Shown here: piece after piece, positions 15,985 through 25,932 of the stretch | Numbering within the stretch: the stretch's first letter is position 1 | Layout: each line of letters opens with the position of its first letter | Assembly (NCBI RefSeq): GCF_031846275.1 | Contig: NZ_JAVRIB010000014.1 | Location: forward strand, 15,815 to 79,814 | Direction: 5' to 3' | Source: Spectribacter hydrogenoxidans | GTDB lineage: Bacteria > Pseudomonadota > Gammaproteobacteria > Nevskiales > Salinisphaeraceae | DNA: 64,000 nucleotides | Program-made: the position numbers and the translations under genes | The notes under the pieces: model-generated | What the model saw: only the letters and a program-made list of their open reading frames with translations | What the model was told of the DNA's origin: nothing | Databases searched by the model: none

Positions 15985-16230
15985 GTGAGTGAAACCGGCC
16001 GTATCCGCTGGCTCTGCCGTCGTGGCATGAAGGAACTGGATGTCCTGCTCGAGCGGTTCTATCGCGCCGAGTTCGAGGGGCTGAGCCCGGACGAGATCAG
16101 CGCGTTCCGCGGCCTGCTGGAGTACGAGGACCCGGACCTCTACGCGCTGCTGCTCGGCAGCCAGCCGCCGACCGATCCGGTATCGGCCGGTCTGGCCGAA
16201 CGCATCCGGGAATACCGCCGGGTGGTGTGA
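15985..16230 (+). CDS. sdhE: FAD assembly factor SdhE
   Basis: The 81-residue protein has the SdhE/Sdh5 signature RWLCRRGMKELDVLLERF (RGxxE) that promotes covalent flavinylation of SdhA. It starts at GTG 15985, 36 bases after sdhB, and its stop overlaps the GTG of the following ygfX-like gene. The sdhE-ygfX pair is widely conserved in gammaproteobacteria. Linkage to sdhCDAB in one operon is the arrangement expected for its role. Confidence 0.94.
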   Translation: MSETGRIRWLCRRGMKELDVLLERFYRAEFEGLSPDEISAFRGLLEYEDPDLYALLLGSQPPTDPVSAGLAERIREYRRVV

Positions 16231-16661
16231 CTCGTCAGCCGGCGCCGCTGGATATCCCCATCCGGCCATCCCGTCGGCTTCGCACCCTGTGTGTGATCGC
16301 CCACGTCGCCGCGGCGCTGCTTGTCGTCTGGCTGGCGCTGCGCTGGCCGCTGACCCTGTTGTTGCTGCCGTTGATGGCGTTTTCGTTGCGTCATGAATGG
16401 CGGCGGTTGTCGCTGCGGCGGACCGATGCCGTCGTGCATCTGCGTGGCCCTCTCGAAGCGGCTGGGTGGCAGTTGACCCACCAGGACGGCACGGTCACCG
16501 AGGCGCCGCTGGCCCCCACCTCCGTGTGTCTGCCCTGGCTGGTAATACTGCATTTCCGGCATCGGCGATGGCGCTTTCCCGTCGCTGTGCCGCTGGCTTC
16601 GGATAGCGTCGACGGGGAGATGTTTCGCCGGTTGCGGGTAGTGTTGCGGACGCGGGGTTAG
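16227..16661 (+). CDS. YgfX/CptA-like membrane protein
   Basis: The 144-residue protein has two adjacent N-terminal hydrophobic segments (about residues 20-52, TLCVIAHVAAALLVVWLAL and LTLLLLPLMAFSL). A soluble C-terminal domain ends LRVVLRTRG. Size, topology and position directly after sdhE, with a GTGTGA overlap, match the YgfX family. In E. coli YgfX (CptA) was proposed as a toxin paired with SdhE/CptB. A general toxin role is doubtful, and a role in SDH or cell-envelope assembly is equally possible. Confidence 0.75.
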   Translation: MTRQPAPLDIPIRPSRRLRTLCVIAHVAAALLVVWLALRWPLTLLLLPLMAFSLRHEWRRLSLRRTDAVVHLRGPLEAAGWQLTHQDGTVTEAPLAPTSVCLPWLVILHFRHRRWRFPVAVPLASDSVDGEMFRRLRVVLRTRG

Positions 16662-16683
16662 CCCGTGGTTACCGGCCCGGTGT

Positions 16684-16708
16684 TGGCCGAATGCATTCGG
16701 CCCTACAC
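16684..16708. repeat. Dispersed palindrome (GAATGCATTC variant)
   Basis: TTGGCCGAATGCATTCGGCC followed by CTACA is a near-perfect palindrome. It has the same arms and right flank as the GAATGAATTC copies, with a central CAT instead of AAT. Confidence 0.65.
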
Positions 16709-16866
16709 AACGGATGAAACTCTGCCTGGATTCGTCTTACGTAGGGTGCTATTCATGGCGCCTGCCCAATCGGGCTGCAGGCTGAGATAGGCGAAGCGTT
16801 CTCGGCGATTCAACAATCTTTAGGACTCGAGGTAACAAGAAGATTCCGCCCCACTATAGCTGGCCG

Positions 16867-17035
16867 GGTAACTTTCTTGTGCGACAAGAAAGTCACCAAA
16901 GAAACGCTTCCGGCGGGCGAGTCCTGCCTCGAACAGGGTTCGAGGCAGGATGCCTTGTGCGCTTCGGTCGGCGAGGGGGTCTTTCGACGGCACATCCTTG
17001 TGCCGACGAAAACCGCGCGCCCGTCCTGGGCGCGC
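16867..17035. repeat. Array of four hairpins between ygfX and nadB
   Basis: The stems are ACTTTCTTGT/ACAAGAAAGT with loop GCG (16871-16893); TCCTGCCTCGAAC/GTTCGAGGCAGGA with loop AGG (16922-16950); CGACGGCACA/TGTGCCGACG with one mismatch (about 16986-17009); and GCGCGCCC/GGGCGCGC with a 5-nt loop (17015-17035). The first unit with its flank (GTAACTTTC ... GTCACCAAAGAAA) resembles a repeat commonly seen between genes in proteobacteria. Whether it is transcribed cannot be told. Confidence 0.65.
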
Positions 17036-17210
17036 CCCTTCGGGCCGGGAACCTCGCCGCCCTGCAGTGCTCAGCTCGTCCCGACGGGAATCAAGAGTTG
17101 CCATGGCCGGGTGGGGTCGCCTCTTCCCTCCCGTTAGCGCTTGCCGACCGGCTGGTGGACCATGCGGCCTTGCGCGGCCCAACGGTTGTCGACCGCCTTC
17201 TCTGCGGCTC

Positions 17211-18833
17211 TTAACGCGCCGCCGCCTGCACCGGGTCGGGTCGCGGCGGCGGCACCAGCACGGTGGGCGCGGCCTGGGGCAGTCGGTTGGGATAATCCAG
17301 ATTGGCGTGCAGCCCGCGACTCTCACGGCGCTGCTGGGCGGACTGCACGATCAGGTCTGCCACCAGCGCAAGGTTGCGCAATTCGATCAGGTCCGCAGTG
17401 ATGCGGAAACTGCCGTAGTACTCGTGAATCTCGGCTCGCAGCAGTTCTACCCGGTGGCGGGCGCGTTCCAGGCGCTTGTTGGTGCGCACGATGCCGACGT
17501 AATCCCACATGAAGCGGCGCAGTTCATGCCAGTTGTGGGCGACCACTACCTCTTCATCGGAATCCGTGACCCGCGATTCATCCCAGGCGGGCAGGGCCTG
17601 CGGAGTGATCGTTTCGCCGGGCTCGGCAAGCATGTGATCGGCCGCGGCGGTGGCGAACACGATGCATTCCAGCAGCGAGTTGGAGGCCAGCCGGTTGGCG
17701 CCATGCAGCCCGGTGCAGGCGGTCTCGCCGATGGCGTAAAGGCCGGGCAGGTCGGTGCGGCCGGCGAGGTCGGTGACCACGCCGCCGCAGGTGTAATGCG
17801 CGGCAGGCACCACCGGCAGCGGCTCGCGCGTCATGTCCAGTCCGAGTTCGAGGCAGCGGCCGTGTATCGCGGGAAAATGGCTGCGGATGAAATCGGCGTC
17901 GCGGTGGCTGATATCCAGCCAGACGTGATCGACGCCCAGCCGCTTCATCTCCGCGTCGATCGCCCGGGCCACGATGTCGCGCGGGGCCAGTTCGGCCAGC
18001 TCGTGGTGATCGGCCATGAAGGCGTGCCCGTCCGGGCGCAGCAGCCGGGCACCTTCGCCGCGCAGGGCCTCGCTGATCAGGAATGACCTTGCCTGTGGAT
18101 GGAACAGGCAGGTGGGATGGAACTGCATGAATTCCATGTTCGCTACCCGGCACCCGGCGCGCCAGGCCATGGCGATGCCGTCGCCGCTGGCGGCATGCGG
18201 ATTGCTGGAGTACAGGTAGGCCAGGTTGGCGCCGCCACAGGCCAGTACGGTATCCCGCGCGGCCAGGGTGCGAACGTGGCCGGTGGCCGTGTCCAGCACG
18301 TGAGCGCCCAGGCAGCGGACTCCGCGGCTGTCGCGGATCAGTTCCACCGCCACGTGATGCTCGAATACGGTGATGGCGTCCGATTGCCGGGCCAGCGCCT
18401 CCAGCGTGGTTTCCACCGCCCGGCCGGTGGCATCGTCGGCATGGATGATGCGCCGGTGGCTGTGGCCGCCTTCGCGGGCCAGATGATAAGCGTAGCCGGC
18501 GTCGTCCTCGGCCCGGGTAAAGCCCACGCCCAGCGCGATCAGCCATTCAATCGACTGGCGGCCGCGTTCCACCGTGAAGCGTACCGCCTGCTCGTCGCAC
18601 AGACCCGCGCCGGCGGTCAGGGTGTCGGCAACGTGGGATTCCACCGAGTCGCGGTCGTCCAGCACCGCGGAAATGCCGCCCTGGGCGTACAGGGTGCTGC
18701 CCTCCGACAAGCGCGATTTCGACAGCACGGCCACGCGGCGACCGGCCTCGGCCAGGCGCAGGGCGAGGGTCAGACCGGCAGCACCGCTACCGATCACCAG
18801 GCAATCGAAGAACGCATTGGAATCGTTTGGCAT
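17211..18833 (-). CDS. nadB: L-aspartate oxidase
   Basis: The 540-residue FAD enzyme oxidises aspartate to iminoaspartate, the first step of NAD synthesis. It shows CLVIGSGAAGLTLALRLAEA (FAD site), STLYAQGGISAVLDDRDSVE, the active-site region REGGHSHRRIIHADDATGRA, HGANRLASNSLLECIVFATA and a C-terminal helical domain ending in a Pro-rich tail. The ATG at 18833 gives the family length; the open frame continues upstream without similarity. It is divergent from the sigma-E operon, as in Pseudomonas. Confidence 0.95.
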   Translation of the reverse strand: MPNDSNAFFDCLVIGSGAAGLTLALRLAEAGRRVAVLSKSRLSEGSTLYAQGGISAVLDDRDSVESHVADTLTAGAGLCDEQAVRFTVERGRQSIEWLIALGVGFTRAEDDAGYAYHLAREGGHSHRRIIHADDATGRAVETTLEALARQSDAITVFEHHVAVELIRDSRGVRCLGAHVLDTATGHVRTLAARDTVLACGGANLAYLYSSNPHAASGDGIAMAWRAGCRVANMEFMQFHPTCLFHPQARSFLISEALRGEGARLLRPDGHAFMADHHELAELAPRDIVARAIDAEMKRLGVDHVWLDISHRDADFIRSHFPAIHGRCLELGLDMTREPLPVVPAAHYTCGGVVTDLAGRTDLPGLYAIGETACTGLHGANRLASNSLLECIVFATAAADHMLAEPGETITPQALPAWDESRVTDSDEEVVVAHNWHELRRFMWDYVGIVRTNKRLERARHRVELLRAEIHEYYGSFRITADLIELRNLALVADLIVQSAQQRRESRGLHANLDYPNRLPQAAPTVLVPPPRPDPVQAAAR

Positions 18834-18974
18834 GACGGGAGGACTTGTCGACGCTAAACTGTGCTGCCGGGTTACCGCCGGGATGCCGTTGTCGGCACGG
18901 GGTGCAACGCGGGCACGGCAGTCGTCGATGGAATCACCGCGACGGCATCGACATGCACTATACACAGTATCGCG

Positions 18975-19003
18975 GCGAACTTATCCGGACGGGACTGGTC
19001 TAC
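18975..19003 (+). promoter_or_regulatory. Sigma-E type promoter of the rpoE operon
   Basis: GAACTT at 18977-18982 and TCTAC at 18999-19003 are separated by exactly 16 bases, matching the sigma-E/AlgU consensus (GAACTT, 16-17 bases, TCTGA-like). It lies about 100 bases before the rpoE ATG, so the operon is very probably autoregulated. Confidence 0.8.
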
Positions 19004-19104
19004 AACTTTGCTGGCGCCTCGTGGCGCGGGATCGGCAAAGCGACGGGCCGCAGCAGCCCGACGGGCCGCCGCAATCCGGTCTTCACACGGGGATTCAGGC
19101 CCAG

Positions 19105-19680
19105 ATGGGCGAACAGGCGACTGACGAGCAACTGGTCGAGCAAGCGCGTGCCGGTGACAACCGGGCATTCGATCTGCTGGTGCGAAAGTACCAGCACAAG
19201 GTCGTCAAGCTGGTGTCGCGCTATGTGAACCCGGCCGATGCCTCCGACGTGGCCCAGGAAGCCTTCATCAAGGCCTATCGGGCGCTGGCGGGTTTCAAGG
19301 GCAACAGTGCGTTCTACACATGGCTTTATCGCATCTCCATCAATACCGCGAAGAATTACCTGGTGGCCCGGTCCCGACGACCGGCGGCCCAGGACATCGA
19401 CGTGGCGGATGCGGAAGCCTATGGTCATACCGACCGGTTCTCCGAGCAGGACACGCCGGACGCGCTGCTGGAGAGCGAGGAAATTCGCGATACAGTGGTC
19501 GCGGCCATTCGGGCCCTGCCGGACGACCTGCGTACCGCGATCATGCTGCGCGAGCTGGACGGCATGTCGTATGAAGAGATCGCCGAGACCATGGCGTGCC
19601 CGGTGGGCACGGTGCGGTCACGAATATTCAGGGCCAGGGCAGCAATCGACGAACAGTTGCGGCAGCTGGACGAGGGATAG
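19105..19680 (+). CDS. rpoE: RNA polymerase sigma-E factor (AlgU/RpoE)
   Basis: The 191-residue ECF sigma factor controls the envelope-stress response. Region 2 (AFDLLVRKYQHKVVKLVSRY then DASDVAQEAFIKAYRAL) and region 4 (LDGMSYEEIAETMACPVGTV) are typical of RpoE. The ATG at 19105 gives the canonical length. The gene order rpoE-rseA-rseB-mucD is that of the algU-muc operon, without a mucC gene. Confidence 0.96.
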   Translation: MGEQATDEQLVEQARAGDNRAFDLLVRKYQHKVVKLVSRYVNPADASDVAQEAFIKAYRALAGFKGNSAFYTWLYRISINTAKNYLVARSRRPAAQDIDVADAEAYGHTDRFSEQDTPDALLESEEIRDTVVAAIRALPDDLRTAIMLRELDGMSYEEIAETMACPVGTVRSRIFRARAAIDEQLRQLDEG

Positions 19681-19683
19681 GAC

Positions 19684-20298
19684 ATGATCAACGAAAAAGT
19701 GTCGGCATATCTGGACGGCGAGTGCGACGACCGCGAGTCCGCGGAAGTTGCCGACGCGCTGATGCGCGACCCCGAGCAGCGAGCGGCCTGGCAGCGACAG
19801 CTGTGGCTGCGTAGTGCGCTGCGTGGCGAAGGGGACGTGCCGCCGCTGGACGCCGGCTTTGCGGATCGGGTGACTGCCGCGATCCAGGACGATGCAGCCG
19901 CGCCGGCCGGGAAGGTCGTGTCGCTGCGCTCGCGCCGTCGCCGAACCTGGCGATCGGCCGCGGGGCTGGCCGCCGCGGCATCCGTGGCCGCGGTGGCGGT
20001 ACTGATAAGCCAGCCCGTGACCAACGTGGATGTGCCCAACGTCGCCGCACCAGTGATGAGTGCCGACGTGACCGAGTCGAATCCCGTTGCCGATATCATG
20101 CAGGTGGCGGCGAATCAGCCCCAAGACGATCGCCGTGAGCGTGATGCCGATCACTGGTCGGTGTCCGATCCGGCGGTGGCCGATCAGTTGCACGGTTATC
20201 TGATCGAACATAACGGCGTCTCGCGCGGCTATGGGCTGTCCAGCGCTACGCCCAGCTTCCTGCGCGTGGCCACCTACGGGCAGAGCGAGGGCCGGTGA
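19684..20298 (+). CDS. rseA: Anti-sigma-E factor RseA/MucA
   Basis: The 204-residue inner-membrane protein has an N-terminal cytoplasmic sigma-binding domain beginning MINEKVSAYLDGECDDRESA with alpha-helical LMRDPEQRAAWQRQ. A basic stretch and one membrane helix (AAGLAAAASVAAVAVLI, about residues 98-116) lead to a periplasmic tail that binds RseB. DegS/RseP-type cleavage would release sigma-E. It starts 3 bases after rpoE, and its stop overlaps the rseB GTG. Confidence 0.92.
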   Translation: MINEKVSAYLDGECDDRESAEVADALMRDPEQRAAWQRQLWLRSALRGEGDVPPLDAGFADRVTAAIQDDAAAPAGKVVSLRSRRRRTWRSAAGLAAAASVAAVAVLISQPVTNVDVPNVAAPVMSADVTESNPVADIMQVAANQPQDDRRERDADHWSVSDPAVADQLHGYLIEHNGVSRGYGLSSATPSFLRVATYGQSEGR

Positions 20299-21269
20299 CG
20301 CGACTTTTCCCGCTGGTACTGCTGCTGGTCGCGGGCGTTGTTTACGCGGACAGCAACTGGCTGAGCCGAGCATCCAAGGCGGTCCGGACCACCGACTACC
20401 GGGGGACGCTCGTCTATCTGCGCGACGGCAAGATGGACACCCTGCGGGTGGTCCATCGCTATCGTGAGGGCAGCGAGCGCGAACGGCTGATCTCCCTGAC
20501 CGGGGAGCCGCGCGAGATCATTCGCCACAACGGCGAGGTCAACTGCATCCTGCCCGAGAAGCAGGTGGTGCTGGTCGCCAAGCATGCGATGCAGAGCCTG
20601 CTGTCGAATGTCGCCGACATGTCGGCGGAAACCCTCCAGGACAACTACACCGTGCGTGACCTCGGCGAGCGCCGCCTGGCCGATCGCCAGTGCCGGGCAA
20701 TCGCGATCGAGCCGCGTGATGAGTACCGCTATGGCTACCGGCTGTTGATCGACGCGAAAACCGATCTGCCGCTCAAGCTCGATCTGTTGCAGGGCGACGA
20801 AGTGCTCGAGCAGTTGATGTTCACCGACATCGATTTTGCCGCCGACATCGCCGATTCCGAGCTGCAGCCCACCTTCGATACCGAGGGCTTCCGCTGGGTG
20901 CGGCATCAACCCATGCACAGCGCCAAACCCGGCGACAATGATGATGATGCCGAGCTCCCGCCGGCCTGGCGCATCGATGACCTGCCGCCGGGCTTCAGCC
21001 TGGCCGAGAGCGGCGTCCGCCAGGTTGATAACAACCTGATGGCGCGCCAGATGCTGTTTACCGACGGCGTGGCTACCGTGTCCGCCTTCATCGCGCCGCT
21101 GGCCGAACGCAAGGCATTTTCCGGCGAGACCACGATGGGCGCGGTCAACGCCTTCGGCCGGGAAGTGGACGGTTTCCAGATCACCGTGGTGGGCGAGGTG
21201 CCTCATATCACCGCGGAAATGATCGGCAACAATATCCGCCGGGATACCGGCGCTGCCGCGTCCGAGTGA
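20295..21269 (+). CDS. rseB: Sigma-E regulator RseB/MucB
   Basis: The 324-residue periplasmic protein has a signal peptide (LFPLVLLLVAGVVYA). The N-terminal LolA/LolB-like domain begins WLSRASKAVRTTDYRGTLVY and the C-terminal domain follows the linker near ELPPAWRIDDLPPGF. It guards RseA against proteolysis and senses mislocalised lipoprotein or LPS. The GTG start overlaps the rseA stop (GTGA), indicating coupling. Confidence 0.93.
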   Translation: MTRLFPLVLLLVAGVVYADSNWLSRASKAVRTTDYRGTLVYLRDGKMDTLRVVHRYREGSERERLISLTGEPREIIRHNGEVNCILPEKQVVLVAKHAMQSLLSNVADMSAETLQDNYTVRDLGERRLADRQCRAIAIEPRDEYRYGYRLLIDAKTDLPLKLDLLQGDEVLEQLMFTDIDFAADIADSELQPTFDTEGFRWVRHQPMHSAKPGDNDDDAELPPAWRIDDLPPGFSLAESGVRQVDNNLMARQMLFTDGVATVSAFIAPLAERKAFSGETTMGAVNAFGREVDGFQITVVGEVPHITAEMIGNNIRRDTGAAASE

Positions 21270-21398
21270 TCACGGCATCCGTCGGCGCCCGGCCGGCGTA
21301 AGCGACTCAGGCTATGTCACCATCCTGATCCATTGGCCGCCGCCCGGCGGCTTGCGCTAAGGTCGGGATCGTTTTTCACGCAACCCGTCTGGCGATTT

Positions 21399-22793
21399 AT
21401 GCGACAACTGCATCGAGGTTTGTGTCTGGCGACCGTGGTTGTCGCGCTCGCCGGCTGTGGCCGGGACGCTTCCGGCCTGCCGGATTTCACCGGCCTGGCG
21501 CGGGAGGCGGCCCCGTCGGTGGTCAATATCAGCACCGCGCCGGAGACCCGTCCCGCGCGTCAGGATGACGGCGAGAGTGATGGCGAGGGCAGTGGCCCGG
21601 TACCGGAATGGTTTGACCGCTTCTTCGGCAACGGCCCGCCGCAGCGCCAGCCCGACCGCCCGGCGCTGGGCTCCGGCTTCATCATTTCCGAGGACGGCTA
21701 CATTCTCACCAACCGCCATGTGGTGGATTCGCGCGGCAGCATCCTGGTCAAGCTCACCGATCGGCGGCAGATGGTCGCTCGCGTGGTGGGCAGCGACGAG
21801 TACAGCGATATCGCCCTGCTCAAGGTCGATGCCGAGGATCTGCCGGCCGTGACCGTCGGCGAGGTCGAGGACCTCCAGGTGGGCAGTTGGGTGGCGGCCA
21901 TCGGCTCGCCGTTCGGCTTCGAGACCTCGGTGACCGCGGGCATCGTCTCGGCCAAGCAGCGCAGTCTGGTCGACGATCAGTACGTACCGTTCATCCAGAG
22001 CGATGTGGCCATCAACCCGGGCAATTCCGGCGGGCCGCTGTTCAATCTGGCGGGCGAGGTGGTGGGCATCAACGCCCAGATCTACAGCCGCAACGGTGGT
22101 TTCCAGGGGGTATCCTTCGCCATTCCCATCGACGTGGCCATGGACGTGGCCGATCAGCTGCGCGAGCACGGCAAGGTGCGCCGCGGCTGGCTGGGGGTGC
22201 AGATTCAGGAAGTCGATCTGGCGCTGGCCGAATCCTTCGGCATGACCCGGCCGGAAGGGGCGCTGATCTCGCAGATACTGCCCGGTTCGCCCGCCGAGAA
22301 GGCCGGGTTCGAGGCCGGGGATGTGGTGCTGGAATTCGATGGCAAGCCCGTGAGCACTGCCGCTCGCCTGCCGCCGCTGGTCGGGCTGGTGCCGCCGGGC
22401 CGCGAGGTCACCGCTACCATCCTCCGTGAAGGCGAGCAGCAGACGCTGGATGTCACCGTCGGCGAGCTGAACGATCAGGCCATGGCCGGAGCCGATGATT
22501 CGTCCGCCGAAGAGGCCGTGCCCGAGGAACTGGGCCTGACGCTGCGCAATCTGCGCGATGCGGAAATCGCCGAACTCGGTGTGAGCGGCGGCGTGCGCGT
22601 GGAAGAGGTCACCGGCAACGGACCGGGCAAGCGGGCCGGCCTGCAGGCCGGGGACGTGATCGTGGCAGTGGGCGCGCGGCGAATCGCCAGCGTGTCGGAT
22701 CTGCGCCAGCGCCTGGCCGATACCGACGGCCCGGTGGCGCTGCGTGTGATGCGTGGCGGCGCGGCGCTCTACCTGCCGCTGGCGCCCGAGTAG
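21399..22793 (+). CDS. mucD: DegP/MucD-like serine protease, possible lipoprotein
   Basis: The 464-residue HtrA protease degrades or refolds envelope proteins and feeds back on sigma-E. The catalytic triad is visible as His in LTNRHVV, Asp in YSDIALLKVD and Ser in NPGNSGGPLFNL. Two PDZ domains follow (around GWLGVQIQEVDLALAESFG and GVRVEEVTGNGPGKRAGL). The N-terminus MRQLHRGLCLATVVVALAGC contains a lipobox-like LAGC, so the protein may be lipidated at Cys20 rather than freely periplasmic. A longer in-frame start at 21333 would bury that signal. Confidence 0.92.
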   Translation: MRQLHRGLCLATVVVALAGCGRDASGLPDFTGLAREAAPSVVNISTAPETRPARQDDGESDGEGSGPVPEWFDRFFGNGPPQRQPDRPALGSGFIISEDGYILTNRHVVDSRGSILVKLTDRRQMVARVVGSDEYSDIALLKVDAEDLPAVTVGEVEDLQVGSWVAAIGSPFGFETSVTAGIVSAKQRSLVDDQYVPFIQSDVAINPGNSGGPLFNLAGEVVGINAQIYSRNGGFQGVSFAIPIDVAMDVADQLREHGKVRRGWLGVQIQEVDLALAESFGMTRPEGALISQILPGSPAEKAGFEAGDVVLEFDGKPVSTAARLPPLVGLVPPGREVTATILREGEQQTLDVTVGELNDQAMAGADDSSAEEAVPEELGLTLRNLRDAEIAELGVSGGVRVEEVTGNGPGKRAGLQAGDVIVAVGARRIASVSDLRQRLADTDGPVALRVMRGGAALYLPLAPE

Positions 22794-22899
22794 CGCGAAC
22801 GCAAATTTCTGCCGCGTCGCGGAGCCGGCCGGGCGGCCGGTCGCGTATACTGCGCGCCTTTGATTCCCGCGGTTTCAACAGGGGGCCTGCGCCCACCCG

Positions 22900-24699
<1,800 letters not shown>

Positions 24700-24723
24700 G
24701 GCAACTCCGCACGGGAGCGGTAG

Positions 24724-25152
24724 GGAACCTCTGATTCATGCCTGCACGGTCACGCCGGTGTCTTTGCGCGTTCCTGGCAAGGAATGAGGAGAGAGGTTTG
24801 CTGATTGCAAATGAACGACGAATGACGCCGTCCAGGGGCGCGCAAAGGCCCGGCCCCGAAGGGGTTTGGCCCAAAAGCGCCGACTGCGGCGTTGCCCGGC
24901 TTGACCGTGCCGTACGAGGCGAGGAGCAGGGTTCCCGGCGAAGCCGTGGGATGCGACCGCCGGCGTGCGGCAAAAGACCCGAGGACGGAGCTCGTACGGT
25001 CCGACCCGCCGCGGGTCGCATCCCACGGCTTCGCCGCGGGAATCCCTGCTCCGCCGCTCGGGTCGTCCCTACCACGGCGCGGCGCCGGGCGCCTTGCATT
25101 CGAAGCTTTTGGGACACAAACGTGATCCGCGCATGCATGAATCAGAGGTTCC
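24724..25152. mobile_element. MITE-like element with terminal inverted repeats between lepA and lepB
   Basis: The ends GGAACCTCTGATTCATGC (24724-24741) and GCATGAATCAGAGGTTCC (25135-25152) are exact inverted repeats. Similarity extends inward for another 20-25 bases with mismatches. A second inverted pair lies inside: GCGAAGCCGTGGGATGCGAC at about 24938-24957 against GTCGCATCCCACGGCTTCGC at 25016-25035. No gene is supported inside, and no obvious target duplication flanks it. The 429-base size, long TIRs and lack of coding capacity fit a non-autonomous element. The right end contains the Shine-Dalgarno sequence of lepB. Confidence 0.7.
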
Positions 25153-25155
25153 TCG

Positions 25156-25932
25156 ATGAACGACCTGCATTTTGATTTCGAGGTGGGCCTGTTGCTGGCC
25201 ACCGTGGTGACCGGGATCATCTGGGCGCTGGATCGCTGGTGGCTGGCCCGGCGCCGGGCCGAGAACGCCGGCACCGGCATGGTCGTGGAGTTCTCGCGCT
25301 CCTTCTTCCCGGTGATCCTCGCGGTGCTGATTCTGCGGTCGTTCGTGGTGGAACCGTTCCGGATTCCCTCGTCGTCCATGGTGCCGACGCTGCTGGAAGG
25401 CGACTTCATCGTGGTGAACAAGTTCGGCTACGGGCTGCGGCTGCCGGGCCTGCATACCGAGTTCGTCGATTTCGGCGAACCCGAGCGGGGCGATGTCATC
25501 GTGTTCCGCTGGCCCGAGGATCCGAGCAAGGACTTCATCAAGCGCGTGGTAGGGCTGCCCGGGGACCGGGTCGTCTACCGCAACAAGCAGCTCACCATCA
25601 ACGGTGACCCGGTGCCGATGGAACGGCTGGGCGAGTACGCGGGGCCGGGCATCTCACCGCTGCAGTCCGCTGTGGAGTTCCGCGAAACCCTGGGTGAGCA
25701 TACCCATGGTCTGCTCAACACCCGCGGCCGCGAACTGCCCGCGTTGCGCTACGAGGTGCCGGCGGGCCATTATTTTGTGATGGGCGACAACCGCGATCAC
25801 AGTTCGGATTCCCGTGTGTGGGGCTTCGTGCCCGAGCGCATGCTGGTCGGGCGGGCGTTCATGATCTGGATGAGCGTGTCGTTCGACCCCTTCCGCGTGC
25901 GCTTCGACCGGCTGGGGAACCTGATCCATTGA
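25156..25932 (+). CDS. lepB: Signal peptidase I
   Basis: The 258-residue inner-membrane protease cleaves Sec and Tat signal peptides. There are two N-terminal membrane helices, near residues 8-30 and 50-66. The catalytic Ser74 is in PSSSMVPTL and the Lys129 general base in DFIKRVVGLPGD. Box E GDNRDHSSDSR is also present. The ATG at 25156 is preceded by GAGG (25145-25149), which lies inside the right terminal repeat of the upstream element. The next gene starts within the last codons. Confidence 0.96.
   Translation: MNDLHFDFEVGLLLATVVTGIIWALDRWWLARRRAENAGTGMVVEFSRSFFPVILAVLILRSFVVEPFRIPSSSMVPTLLEGDFIVVNKFGYGLRLPGLHTEFVDFGEPERGDVIVFRWPEDPSKDFIKRVVGLPGDRVVYRNKQLTINGDPVPMERLGEYAGPGISPLQSAVEFRETLGEHTHGLLNTRGRELPALRYEVPAGHYFVMGDNRDHSSDSRVWGFVPERMLVGRAFMIWMSVSFDPFRVRFDRLGNLIH

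Larger units (their letters stand above)
16662..17210. other. 549-base hairpin-rich non-coding region
   Basis: No gene is supported here. It holds a GAATGCATTC-type palindrome near its left end (16684-16706). A GC-rich array of perfect hairpins follows from about 16867 to 17035, then nearly 180 bases of GC-rich sequence with no recognised content up to the nadB stop codon at 17211. Confidence 0.7.

Noticed and set aside
16879..18086. Open frames on the plus strand across the hairpin array and into nadB
   Set aside because: They begin within the repeat array and continue antisense to nadB, and the translations are low complexity.
24738..25175. Short open frames inside the lepA-lepB gap
   Set aside because: They run through inverted repeats, have Arg/Pro/Gly-rich GC-driven translations, and lack ribosome-binding sites or family similarity.
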